DNA of 8,177 bases, taken from assembly GCA_024279575.1 (NCBI GenBank), contig JAJRRJ010000014.1, positions 1 to 8,177 of the forward strand. Direction: 5' to 3'. The first letter of the stretch is position 1. Each line of letters begins with the position of its first letter. The DNA is from Alphaproteobacteria bacterium (lineage in GTDB: Bacteria > Pseudomonadota > Alphaproteobacteria > Rhizobiales > Devosiaceae). Position numbers and translations under genes: made by a program. Below the pieces are notes generated by a model. That model worked only from the letters and a program-made list of their open reading frames with translations. It had not been told where the DNA came from and made no database searches. Shown piece after piece: positions 1-7,478 of the stretch.

Positions 1-669
1 GGGCGCCTGGAACAGGACACTCGCGCTGCATTTGCCCGCGCAGGATTGCCCATTGAGCGCCCCGGCGGCGCGCGCTCTTATCTGGGAGAAATTGCTGGAC
101 GGCCTGATATTGTTGTGCGTTTTTTGTCCGCTGGAGAAATTGCCGGCGAATTGATCCGTGGCAACCTGCATTTGGGGGTAACTGGTGCAGATCTTGTCCA
201 CGAAACCGCACTAAACGGCCCCGATCTGGTTGATTTTGCTGTTCCACTCGGCTTTGGACAGGCCGATGTTGTGGTGGCGCTTCCCCGATCATGGATTGAT
301 GTAAACTCCATGGCTGACTTGTCCGATGTTGCAGCAGATTTTTGCACCAACCGCCCGCGCTGGCTTAAGGTGGCAACCAAATATATCAACCTCACCCGGC
401 GTTATTTTGCAGCCAATTCCATCAATGATTATCAGATTGTTCAAAGCATGGGCGCCACTGAGGCTGCCCCCGCATCGGGTGCAGCTGACCTGATTGTGGA
501 TATTACCTCAACCGGCTCAACTCTAACGGCCAATGGTCTTAAAGTGCCTGTTGATGGTGTGATTTTGCACTCTCAGGCTAACCTGATTGTTTCCAAAACC
601 GCGCAGTTGGATCGTGTAGGCAAAGAAAAACTGGTCAATATAATCGCAATGTTCAAGACCGGGGCTTGA
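1..669 (+). CDS. hisG: ATP phosphoribosyltransferase, short form (5' end cut by window)
   Basis: HisG catalyses the first step of histidine synthesis: ATP plus PRPP gives phosphoribosyl-ATP and pyrophosphate, in the cytoplasm. The frame is open from base 1 and begins GRLEQDTRAAFARAG, which matches the usual HisG N-terminus just after its first beta strand, so only about 8-15 codons and the start lie outside. The TTG at 46 is internal. Visible marks are GVTGADLVHE (about 166-195), GATEAAPASGAAD (about 451-489) and the PRPP-binding loop VDITSTGSTL (496-525). About 222 residues are visible and there is no C-terminal regulatory domain, so this is the short form. In known cases that form needs HisZ for activity and feedback control, so a hisZ is expected upstream (inference). 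The stop TGA is at 667-669. The last 17 bases overlap the convergent gtrA-like gene, and no terminator is visible. Confidence 0.95.
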   Translation, partial: GRLEQDTRAAFARAGLPIERPGGARSYLGEIAGRPDIVVRFLSAGEIAGELIRGNLHLGVTGADLVHETALNGPDLVDFAVPLGFGQADVVVALPRSWIDVNSMADLSDVAADFCTNRPRWLKVATKYINLTRRYFAANSINDYQIVQSMGATEAAPASGAADLIVDITSTGSTLTANGLKVPVDGVILHSQANLIVSKTAQLDRVGKEKLVNIIAMFKTGA

Positions 670-1045
670 AAATCCAGCTTTTGGCCAAAGAATAGTTGAT
701 CGCCAAACCAATAATACTGCCAATTCCAACGCCGATAACCGGCCATTGCGCGACCAGTGTGACAAAATAAACCAACCCCGCATAAGTGATGTAGTTGGCA
801 CTGCCCCCCACAATCATGGCCATGAAATACTGGCCAAATTCCCTGTGTATTTTTTGGGGCTTAGAGGTGTGCCCAAAGGTAAAATGCCGGTTGAGTATCC
901 AGGTAAAAACAACCGCCAGGGCAAAGGAAAGCAGACGCCCCCAATAGGGACCCAGCATATCATTTACCGCCAGCAATACGCCCGCATCGACGACAAATCC
1001 GCCAGCGCCAACCATGGCAAAACGAAAGAACCGCGACTTGAGCAC
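653..1045 (-). CDS. GtrA-like membrane protein
   Basis: A 130-residue protein with four hydrophobic segments at about residues 8-30, 36-57, 70-95 and 99-122. It carries the family's usual motifs: NRHFTF (52-57) after helix 2 and NYSLAKSWIF (117-126) at the end of helix 4. The GtrA family includes proteins thought to flip polyprenyl-phosphate-linked sugars across the inner membrane for O-antigen or cell-wall decoration. The start is GTG (1043-1045), preceded by AAAGGA; an internal ATG at 1013-1015 would delete half of helix 1. It lies six bases after the stop of the upstream glycosyltransferase, so the two are almost certainly cotranscribed and probably translationally coupled. Family assignment is firm; the sugar and acceptor are unknown. 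Confidence 0.88.
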   Translation of the reverse strand: MLKSRFFRFAMVGAGGFVVDAGVLLAVNDMLGPYWGRLLSFALAVVFTWILNRHFTFGHTSKPQKIHREFGQYFMAMIVGGSANYITYAGLVYFVTLVAQWPVIGVGIGSIIGLAINYSLAKSWIFKPRS

Positions 1046-1051
1046 CTTTGG

Positions 1052-2050
1052 TTATTCCTTTTCCCTGATGCCTGGAATACTCAGATAAGTCAGGCGCTTG
1101 GCCTCCGAACGCCCCGTTACCACACTATCAAGAATAACCGCGCAAACCGCCATTAACATTGCCCCAAGCATAATGATGCCCGAAAGAAAGGCGGTCGGAA
1201 AACGCGGCACCAGCCCGGTTTGCAGGTATTCAAATACAATCGGCAGCCCCAGAACCAGCGAGGCAAAAACCATGGAAAACGCCAGCAGTAAATTCACCTG
1301 ACGTGGCCGCTCCCGTATCAGCAGGCGCAATATGGCCTTGGCAATACGTGCACCATCCTTATAGGTCGAAAGTTTACTGAATGATCCTTCGGGGCGGGCC
1401 GAATATTGTGTGAGGATTTCAGCATATGGCGCACGTAATTCCAACGCATGAATTGTCAATTCAGTTTCAATTTCAAAACCTTTGGACAGGGCGGGGAAAG
1501 ATTTTACAAACCGGCGCGAAAATACCCGATACCCTGAAAGCATATCACTAAATCCGCTGCCAAAAATTTTTGCCACGGTGCCGGTGAGCAAGCGATTGCC
1601 AAAACTGTGGCCAAAACGATAAATCTGGCCTTCACCGGTGGGCTTTCTTGCCCCCACAACCATATCAAGACGCATGTCGATCAGTTTGTCCACCAGCTGG
1701 GGTGCCATAGCCGCATCATAGGTGCCATCCCCGTCTGCCATTACATAAATGTCCGCTTCCACATCGGCAAAAATGCGCCGAACCGCATTGCCTTTGCCCT
1801 TGTTGGGTTCAAGAACAACCGTTGCACCGGATTTTTTAGCAAGCGGTGCTGTCATGTCTGAAGAGGCATTATCAAAAACATAAATTTTTGCAGCCGGCAA
1901 CGCCCGCTTGAATGCACTGATAACATCAACAATAGCAGTTTCTTCGTTGTGGCACGGAAGAACAACGGCAATACGATGTCCGCGATAGGTGTCGATCATT
2001 TTGCTCTCTCTAGGTGTTTCTAAAGTTGTTTTTTCAGATGATGCCATCAT
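1052..2050 (-). CDS. Family 2 glycosyltransferase (DPM1/polyprenyl-phosphate type) with two C-terminal TM segments
   Basis: This GT-A glycosyltransferase probably moves a sugar from a nucleotide donor to polyprenyl phosphate at the cytoplasmic face of the inner membrane. Numbered from the longest frame (332 aa), visible marks are the GT2 opening strand IAVVLPCHNEE (27-37), VFDNASSD (58-65), the metal-binding DxD region DGDGTYD (106-112), SGYRVFSRRF (172-181) and GFEIETELTIHAL (191-203). Hydrophobic helices lie at about 252-275 and 285-310. The start is uncertain. The ATG-ATG at 2045-2050 has no good Shine-Dalgarno, whereas the ATG at 1997-1999 (MIDTYRGHRIAVV) has AGAGAGAG just upstream and gives the usual short lead-in to the first strand. 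The shorter 315-aa form may be the real one. Its partner is the gtrA-like gene six bases downstream, a common synthesis-plus-flipping pair. Confidence 0.87.
   Translation of the reverse strand: MMASSEKTTLETPRESKMIDTYRGHRIAVVLPCHNEETAIVDVISAFKRALPAAKIYVFDNASSDMTAPLAKKSGATVVLEPNKGKGNAVRRIFADVEADIYVMADGDGTYDAAMAPQLVDKLIDMRLDMVVGARKPTGEGQIYRFGHSFGNRLLTGTVAKIFGSGFSDMLSGYRVFSRRFVKSFPALSKGFEIETELTIHALELRAPYAEILTQYSARPEGSFSKLSTYKDGARIAKAILRLLIRERPRQVNLLLAFSMVFASLVLGLPIVFEYLQTGLVPRFPTAFLSGIIMLGAMLMAVCAVILDSVVTGRSEAKRLTYLSIPGIREKE
2004..2011 (-). promoter_or_regulatory. Candidate ribosome binding site supporting the internal glycosyltransferase start
   Basis: AGAGAGAG lies four bases before the ATG at 1997-1999 on the minus strand. 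The longer start (2045-2050) has only an A/T-rich leader with no purine-rich SD. This favours translation from 1999. Confidence 0.4.
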
Positions 2051-2111
2051 CTTGCTAACAAATCGAAAAACCGCTTAAAGAAGCATCAGGCCAAACGTGT
2101 TTTTGCGGTTG

Positions 2112-2118
2112 AAAAAGG
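2112..2118 (+). promoter_or_regulatory. Ribosome binding site for the TTG start of the TSUP gene
   Basis: AAAAAGG lies nine bases before the TTG at 2128. It supports that non-ATG start, since no in-frame ATG occurs near the N-terminus before the first membrane helix. Confidence 0.5.
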
Positions 2119-2127
2119 CATCCCGAA

Positions 2128-2874
2128 TTGGAAATCTCACTTTTGTTTATTCTAGCCGCTGTTGGTGTGGTTGCTGGATTTGTTGATGCCGTTGCAGGGG
2201 GAGGCGGGTTGATCGCTTTACCCGCTCTGCTTTCAATCGGTATGCCCCCGGTCGCAGCATTGGCCACCAATAAATTTCAGGGGGCCGTGGGTACCGCAGT
2301 TGCCGCCTTCACCTATTGGCGTGAGGGACTGGTTAAAATACGTCAATTGGCCCCTGCAATCGGCGCAACTTTTGTTGGAGCCTATCTTGGGGCGGCGGTA
2401 GTAAAATCCATTGACACCAGCCTGCTTAACTCATTGGTGCCGATCGCTTTAATCGCCATTGCCGCATACTTTTTGTTTGTACCAAAATTAAGTAATGCTG
2501 ACCGGTTGGCCCGGCTCAACATTGTAATTTTTGCGCCCCTGCTGGGGTTTGTTATCGGATTTTATGACGGGATATTTGGCCCCGGTACCGGCTCGTTTTT
2601 CACCATTGCTTTTGTATCCCTGTTTGGACTTGGTGTTGTGCGCGCCTCCGCCACTACCAAAATGCTTAATTTCACCTCAAATATTGCAGCTTTAGCCTTG
2701 TTTATCCCGGCGGGTAACGTCGTCTGGAGCGCGGCCATTGCCATGGGAGCAGGGCAGATAATTGGGGGTTATCTGGGGGCAAAAACGGGCATCAAATACG
2801 GGGCAAAATTTATCAAACCGTTGGTGGTGGTGGTCTGTGTTGTGATGGCTGGCAGGCTGCTATTTTTGCAATAG
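2128..2874 (+). CDS. TSUP family (TauE/SafE, YfcA-like) membrane transporter
   Basis: A 248-residue, highly hydrophobic protein of the usual length for the TSUP/TauE-SafE family, whose members carry organic or inorganic sulfur anions or other small anions. It shows the two-fold family signature: GFVDAVAGGGGLIALPALL near residues 17-35 followed by ALATNKFQG (44-52), and in the second half GFYDGIFGPGTGSFF (144-158) followed by TTKMLNFTSN (176-185). The closest family member I can recall is E. coli YfcA, which shares these motifs and the PKL-DR loop at about 119-126. About seven or eight membrane helices are expected. The start is TTG with AAAAAGG nine bases upstream. The gene diverges from the glycosyltransferase across a gap of 77 bases. 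Its 3' end overlaps the convergent secreted-protein gene by 15 bases. The substrate is unknown. Confidence 0.9.
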   Translation: MEISLLFILAAVGVVAGFVDAVAGGGGLIALPALLSIGMPPVAALATNKFQGAVGTAVAAFTYWREGLVKIRQLAPAIGATFVGAYLGAAVVKSIDTSLLNSLVPIALIAIAAYFLFVPKLSNADRLARLNIVIFAPLLGFVIGFYDGIFGPGTGSFFTIAFVSLFGLGVVRASATTKMLNFTSNIAALALFIPAGNVVWSAAIAMGAGQIIGGYLGAKTGIKYGAKFIKPLVVVVCVVMAGRLLFLQ

Positions 2875-3357
2875 TTCGTCGCAGATTCCAGGTGCTGTAT
2901 TTTCAAATTCTGTATCCACCGGTATGAAATTCCCTTCCCAGAAATGATGCCCCAGAAAAGGCGGGTTTTGAATATCTGGTATGGCAATGCGCACAAGAAA
3001 ACATCCGCGATAGTTTTCTTTCCATCCGTCCTCGTCGGTATATTCTACTGCCAGAGGAATGCTTGTAAAAATACTACCCGCCGCCCCTTCTGACATGGGC
3101 TGGCCCAACTTGAATATGATTGATTGTGTGTTGGTGAAGCCTTCAACGAAGCTTTCAAAGTTTGTGCCCGCAATTTCATTGTCCCAATAAGACCATGCTC
3201 GGGCAAATTCGCCTTTGCTCAATGCGTTGAAATATGACGCGACCAGCGACTGAGGGGGCGAACGATTGTCCATGTACGGGAGTTCCTGCGCCTTTGACGT
3301 GGCAACATAAAAAGCTGTCAGAACGAACAATAGGAGTGGAGCAGCGGCACGCATCAT
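2860..3357 (-). CDS. Small secreted protein of unknown function
   Basis: A 165-residue protein with a clear Sec signal peptide: MMR, a hydrophobic stretch at about 4-19, then SKA with likely cleavage between A23 and Q24. The mature part (about 142 aa) begins with a helix pattern PQSLVASYFNALSKGEFARAWSYW (36-58). That pattern resembles the first helices of NTF2/SnoaL-like domains found in periplasmic proteins; this is only a fold guess. Two cysteines (119 and 159) could form a disulfide. The first of two tandem ATGs (3355-3357) is preceded by AAGGAA at good spacing. It lies downstream of groEL on the same strand but after a strong terminator, so it probably has its own promoter, which I could not place. 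Its 3' end overlaps the TSUP gene. I do not recognise a specific family. Confidence 0.78.
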   Translation of the reverse strand: MMRAAAPLLLFVLTAFYVATSKAQELPYMDNRSPPQSLVASYFNALSKGEFARAWSYWDNEIAGTNFESFVEGFTNTQSIIFKLGQPMSEGAAGSIFTSIPLAVEYTDEDGWKENYRGCFLVRIAIPDIQNPPFLGHHFWEGNFIPVDTEFENTAPGICDELLQK

Positions 3358-3416
3358 GGAGTTCCTTCAACTACATACAGGTATGAGATAGCAAGTAAAG
3401 TTTGCAATCCGGGCAC

Positions 3417-3447
3417 AAAAAAGGCGCGGAACATTTCTGCCCGCGCC
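3417..3447 (-). terminator. Rho-independent terminator of groES-groEL
   Basis: Read on the minus strand: GGCGCGG, an 11-base loop, CCGCGCC, then six T. The 7-bp stem is perfect and all G/C, and the U-run follows directly. It sits about 100 bases after the groEL stop and before the secreted-protein gene, so it should end the chaperonin transcript. Confidence 0.88.
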
Positions 3448-3465
3448 AATAATTTTTGAAAATGA

Positions 3466-3493
3466 GTGTTTGGGCTTAGAAGCCCATACCACC
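3466..3493. repeat. Direct repeat, distal copy of the groEL 3' end
   Basis: These 28 bases are identical to 3535-3562, which span the last five groEL codons (GGMGF), the stop and ten bases beyond. The offset is 69 bases, exactly 23 codons, so the copy keeps the groEL frame and again reads GGMGF-stop. Each copy contains the small dyad TGGGCT-N4-AGCCCA centred on the stop codon. Confidence 0.9.
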
Positions 3494-3494
3494 A

Positions 3495-3519
3495 TTCGAG
3501 CCGGCTTGACCGGCTCGAA
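3495..3519. repeat. Perfect 10-bp inverted repeat between the two groEL tail copies
   Basis: TTCGAGCCGG, five bases (CTTGA), then CCGGCTCGAA. It would form a strong hairpin in the groESL 3' untranslated RNA. No T-run follows on either strand, so it is not a terminator by itself. It could be a short palindromic repeat element, an RNA stability hairpin or a recombination remnant. Confidence 0.85.
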
Positions 3520-3544
3520 CACTAAGATACTTGGGTGTTTGGGC

Positions 3545-5197
<1,653 letters not shown>

Positions 5198-5251
5198 TTT
5201 AAGCTCCTGAATTAAATTGGAAAAAAGAGGGGTGAGGAAAAAGCTGTTCGT

Positions 5252-5542
5252 TTAGCCTTCAACCACGCCCATGATGTCGCTTTCTTTCATAATCAACAGG
5301 TCTTCACCGTCGATTTTGATTTCAGTGCCAGACCATTTGCCGAAAAGGACGCGATCGCCTTTTTTTACGTCAGGCTTGATATATTTGCCATCTTCGTCGC
5401 GGGCACCAGGTCCTACGGAAACGATGACGCCTTCGGAAGGCTTTTCTTTCGCGGTATCTGGAATGATAATGCCACCGGCAGTTTTTTCTTCGCTGTCAAC
5501 GCGAGAAACAACAACGCGGTCGTGTAGAGGACGGAAGCTCAT
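5252..5542 (-). CDS. groES: Co-chaperonin GroES (Hsp10)
   Basis: A 96-residue GroES, of normal length. It caps the GroEL ring as a heptamer. The protein starts MSFRPLHDRVVVSR, has the mobile loop EEKTAGGIIIPDTAKEKP (about 18-35) that contacts GroEL, and ends with LLIMKESDIMGVVEG. I chose the ATG at 5540-5542 because it gives the conserved N-terminus and has AAGGGA about six bases upstream. The frame stays open upstream to 5608, but that extension would run through part of the CIRCE operator and is not coding. It is the first gene of the groES-groEL operon. Control is by the CIRCE element and an RpoH-like promoter upstream. Confidence 0.98.
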   Translation of the reverse strand: MSFRPLHDRVVVSRVDSEEKTAGGIIIPDTAKEKPSEGVIVSVGPGARDEDGKYIKPDVKKGDRVLFGKWSGTEIKIDGEDLLIMKESDIMGVVEG

Positions 5543-5601
5543 GTTTAATCCCTTTTTTGAATTTACTGGCTGTGCCAGATGAGGTTGAACAATGCGTATT
5601 G

Positions 5602-5628
5602 TTAGCACTCATCATTATAGAGTGCCAA
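5602..5628 (-). promoter_or_regulatory. CIRCE operator (HrcA binding site) of groESL
   Basis: TTAGCACTC, nine bases, GAGTGCCAA on the plus strand. The consensus is TTAGCACTC-N9-GAGTGCTAA, so there is a single mismatch in the second arm. In known systems the HrcA repressor binds this site and releases groESL when unfolded protein titrates GroEL. It lies 59 bases before the groES start and just after the expected transcription start, so it would also be part of the 5' untranslated RNA. Confidence 0.96.
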
Positions 5629-5641
5629 TCGCTCAACGGGG

Positions 5642-5670
5642 ATATAGGAGCGGGGGGAAAGAGTGTCAAG
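5642..5670 (-). promoter_or_regulatory. Heat-shock (RpoH-like) promoter of groESL
   Basis: On the minus strand CTTGAC (5665-5670), 16 bases, then CCTATAT (5642-5648). This fits the alphaproteobacterial RpoH form CTTGAC / CYTATNT. The same bases can also be read as a housekeeping promoter: TTGACA, 17 bases, TATATC. The expected start of transcription is near 5634-5636, directly upstream of CIRCE, giving positive heat-shock control and HrcA repression together. Confidence 0.72.
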
Positions 5671-5900
5671 AACCGGGGGCATAAAAGAGAGTATATTTTC
5701 CAGTTCCATTTCACCAGCGAATGGGAATAGTGCCGGAGAAAAGCAACCACGCCCAGCCACTCATACTAATTAGTGTCATTGGAATAACCGGTGGGGCCAG
5801 ACGCGGAAAAACAGCTGGAATTGCCATCATAAGTACAATCAGGCTGGAAAAGCCAACGGGTAAAAGGTTGCTACCTGATCAAATAAAGGGTCGAAGTGCT
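5671..5900. other. Intergenic region between groESL promoter and the LuxO-like gene
   Basis: About 230 bases downstream of the LuxO-like stop and upstream of the groESL promoter. I see no strong terminator or RNA gene. The only coding hint is a short hydrophobic minus-strand frame ending at 5711, reported separately. Confidence 0.5.
5711..5830 (-). CDS. Possible small hydrophobic protein (doubtful)
   Basis: An open frame of 39 codons from the tandem ATG at 5825-5830 to TGA at 5711-5713. It reads MMAIPAVFPRLAPPVIP and continues to a hydrophobic stretch with SGWAWLLFSGTIPIRW at the end. The frame is open for about 15 codons upstream of the ATG (SLIVL just before it), so it could also be the remnant C-terminus of a membrane protein. 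There is no good Shine-Dalgarno. It follows the LuxO-like gene on the same strand by about 70 bases. It may be chance; I give it mainly so that the region is not left undescribed. Confidence 0.2.
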   Translation of the reverse strand: MMAIPAVFPRLAPPVIPMTLISMSGWAWLLFSGTIPIRW

Positions 5901-7361
5901 TTAAGCAACAATCATGTTTCTCTGCATTGTCTTGTCCTGCATTGTTTGGGCCTGCATCTGCTCCCACGCCTGCTTTTTGCGGTAAATGGTTGATGGGCTG
6001 ATTTCAAGCGCCGCTGCGGCCAGAGAAATATTGCCATTATATCGTGCAAGGGCGGTTTCAATGATTATCTGCTCTTGACGCCACATAGGCTCAATGGTCC
6101 CCTCAAATGTCTGCACGGGAGAGGGAACATGGGTATCTTGCGGCATTTCAACACTGGTAATATCCGCAACGCTTATCATTTGCATGTCAATCTGGGGGCC
6201 ATCAAACATCACGACTGCCCGGCGGATCATGTTTTGCAGCTGGCGCACATTTCCCGGCCATTCGCGAGAGACAATAAGGTTGGCGGTTTCAGGCGAAAAT
6301 CCACTAAAATTCTTGTTTTCTTCACGGGAAAAGCGGGCCAGAAATGTCTGGGCCAACGGCAATATATCACACGTGCGCTGCCGGAGCGGGGGCAGATGAA
6401 TGGGGAGTACATGGAGCCGGTAAAACAGGTCTTCTCGAAACTTTTTTTCTTCAATCAGTTTCAGGGGGTTGCGGTTGGTGGCGCAAATCACCCGTACGTC
6501 CACCCTGCGGGTTTGAGTTTCCCCCACCCGGTTGATTTCCCCGGTTTGCAAAAATCTAAGCAGTTTAGCCTGAAGCTTAAGGTCCATTTCGCCGATTTCA
6601 TCGAGAAAAAGCACACCGCCATCAGCGCTTTCAGCGGCCCCGGCCCGGTCCTTGTGCGCACCGGTAAATGCACCCTTTGCGACACCAAAAATCTCTCCCT
6701 CCATAAGATCATGGGGAATTGCTGAACAATTGATGGCGATAAACGGTTTTTGTGATCTGGCACTGCGCTGATGCAGGGCAACGGCGCAAACCTCTTTGCC
6801 CGTGCCACTTTCCCCGGTGATAAAAACCGGAGCTGAAGAGGGGGCGATTCGCTTGATTTGATCATAAATAGCGCTCATTTGAGCGGACGCCCCCACAAAG
6901 CCTTCAAATTGCTCCGCCTGAGTGGCTTTTTGCCCCACGTTGAAGGCGTTGGTGTTGCCGTGCCGAAGCCCGAGCTCGCTGATATGGGTATTAAAAGCGC
7001 TCATATTGATGGGTTTTGTCATATAGTCATGGGCCCCCGCGCGCATGGCCTGAACCGCATTGGAAACAGAACCGCCCTCAGACATGGCAATAATCAATGC
7101 ATTTTGCGCATATCGACAGATTTTAGTCAGGGCTTCTTCAGGCGAGTGCTCCACATGTGCGCTTTGCAGGTCGAACAAAATCACATCATATTGGTTTTGG
7201 CGCAAAGCGCTTACTGTTTCTTTGAAGGTTTCCACCCTGTGCAATTCAACAGTATCGCCAAATTCAATATTAAAACTGTGCTGCATCTGCCGGAAGGAAC
7301 TCGGATTTCGCTCAAAGGCCAGAAAACGCATGACGACTGTTGTTCCGTTTTTAAGTGGCAT
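5901..7361 (-). CDS. Sigma-54-dependent response regulator, LuxO-like
   Basis: An NtrC-class activator of 486 residues from the ATG at 7359-7361. The receiver domain (about 10-130) has phosphoacceptor D64 (ILFDL), S94 and K116 (YMTKP), but the acidic pocket usually written DD is only FERN, one acidic residue. The AAA+ domain (about 155-385) has Walker A GESGTGKE (183-190), the sigma-54-contacting GAFTGA (230-235), Walker B GGVLFLDE (248-255), FREDLFYRL (308-316) and EWPGNVRQLQN (367-377). A Fis-type helix-turn-helix lies at about 432-466 (GNISLAAAALEISPSTIYRK). From memory, EVCAVALH, LLRFLQTG, WPGNVRQLQN and SPSTIYRK are closer to Vibrio LuxO than to NtrC. The frame is open to 7499, but that extension is rich in C, H and P and crosses a sigma-54-like promoter, so I reject it. 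An ATG at 7329-7331 is an alternative start. Target genes are unknown. Confidence 0.9.
   Translation of the reverse strand: MPLKNGTTVVMRFLAFERNPSSFRQMQHSFNIEFGDTVELHRVETFKETVSALRQNQYDVILFDLQSAHVEHSPEEALTKICRYAQNALIIAMSEGGSVSNAVQAMRAGAHDYMTKPINMSAFNTHISELGLRHGNTNAFNVGQKATQAEQFEGFVGASAQMSAIYDQIKRIAPSSAPVFITGESGTGKEVCAVALHQRSARSQKPFIAINCSAIPHDLMEGEIFGVAKGAFTGAHKDRAGAAESADGGVLFLDEIGEMDLKLQAKLLRFLQTGEINRVGETQTRRVDVRVICATNRNPLKLIEEKKFREDLFYRLHVLPIHLPPLRQRTCDILPLAQTFLARFSREENKNFSGFSPETANLIVSREWPGNVRQLQNMIRRAVVMFDGPQIDMQMISVADITSVEMPQDTHVPSPVQTFEGTIEPMWRQEQIIIETALARYNGNISLAAAALEISPSTIYRKKQAWEQMQAQTMQDKTMQRNMIVA
5922..5966 (-). repeat. 15-base tandem repeat in the C-terminal tail of the LuxO-like gene
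   Basis: CTGCATTGT at 5922 and 5937 and CTGCATCTG at 5952 repeat with a 15-base period. They encode the pentapeptide series MQAQT-MQDKT-MQRNM after the DNA-binding helix, a tail not typical of the family. Confidence 0.6.
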
Positions 7362-7405
7362 ATGCAGGTAAGGCCTTATTCGGTCGGTTGGATAACAATT
7401 CAGTG

Positions 7406-7421
7406 AGCCTAGTTTGTGCCA
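7406..7421 (-). promoter_or_regulatory. Candidate sigma-54 (-24/-12) promoter of the LuxO-like gene
   Basis: On the minus strand TGGCAC-N5-AGGCT against the consensus TGGCAC-N5-TTGCW. The -24 half is perfect, and the essential GG and GC are exactly ten bases apart. Two bases of the -12 half differ. Transcription would start near 7394, about 33 bases before the ATG at 7361. This supports that start and suggests that the sigma-54 activator drives its own gene. Confidence 0.45.
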
Positions 7422-7459
7422 ACAGGGTAAACAAAGTGTTGGTGTGTGTGGCAAATTGA

Positions 7460-7478
7460 GAAAAAAGTGACTTTTTTC
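7460..7478. repeat. 19-bp dyad upstream of the sigma-54-like promoter
   Basis: GAAAAAAGTGACTTTTTTC, perfect 9-bp arms around one central base. It lies about 40 bases upstream of the -24 box, and enhancer sites for NtrC-class activators often lie near such a promoter. It is A/T-rich, so it could also simply be bent DNA. Confidence 0.5.

Noticed and set aside
682..692. TTTGGCCAAA palindrome after hisG as a terminator
   Set aside because: No loop or T-run, and it lies inside the coding sequence of the gtrA-like gene.
2069..2110. AACCGC ... GCGGTT inverted repeat in the divergent 77-base gap
   Set aside because: Only six bases per arm with a 30-base loop, easily found by chance.
5543..5608. Upstream extension of GroES by 22 residues
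   Set aside because: The conserved GroES N-terminus and a good ribosome site are at 5542; the extension overlaps the CIRCE arm.
5721..5993. Plus-strand 90-codon frame
   Set aside because: Antisense to the end of the LuxO-like gene and the hydrophobic minus frame, with no domain pattern and no ribosome site.
6075..6725. Plus-strand 216-codon frame
   Set aside because: It lies wholly antisense to the AAA+ domain of the LuxO-like gene and has no recognisable motifs; a shadow of that gene.
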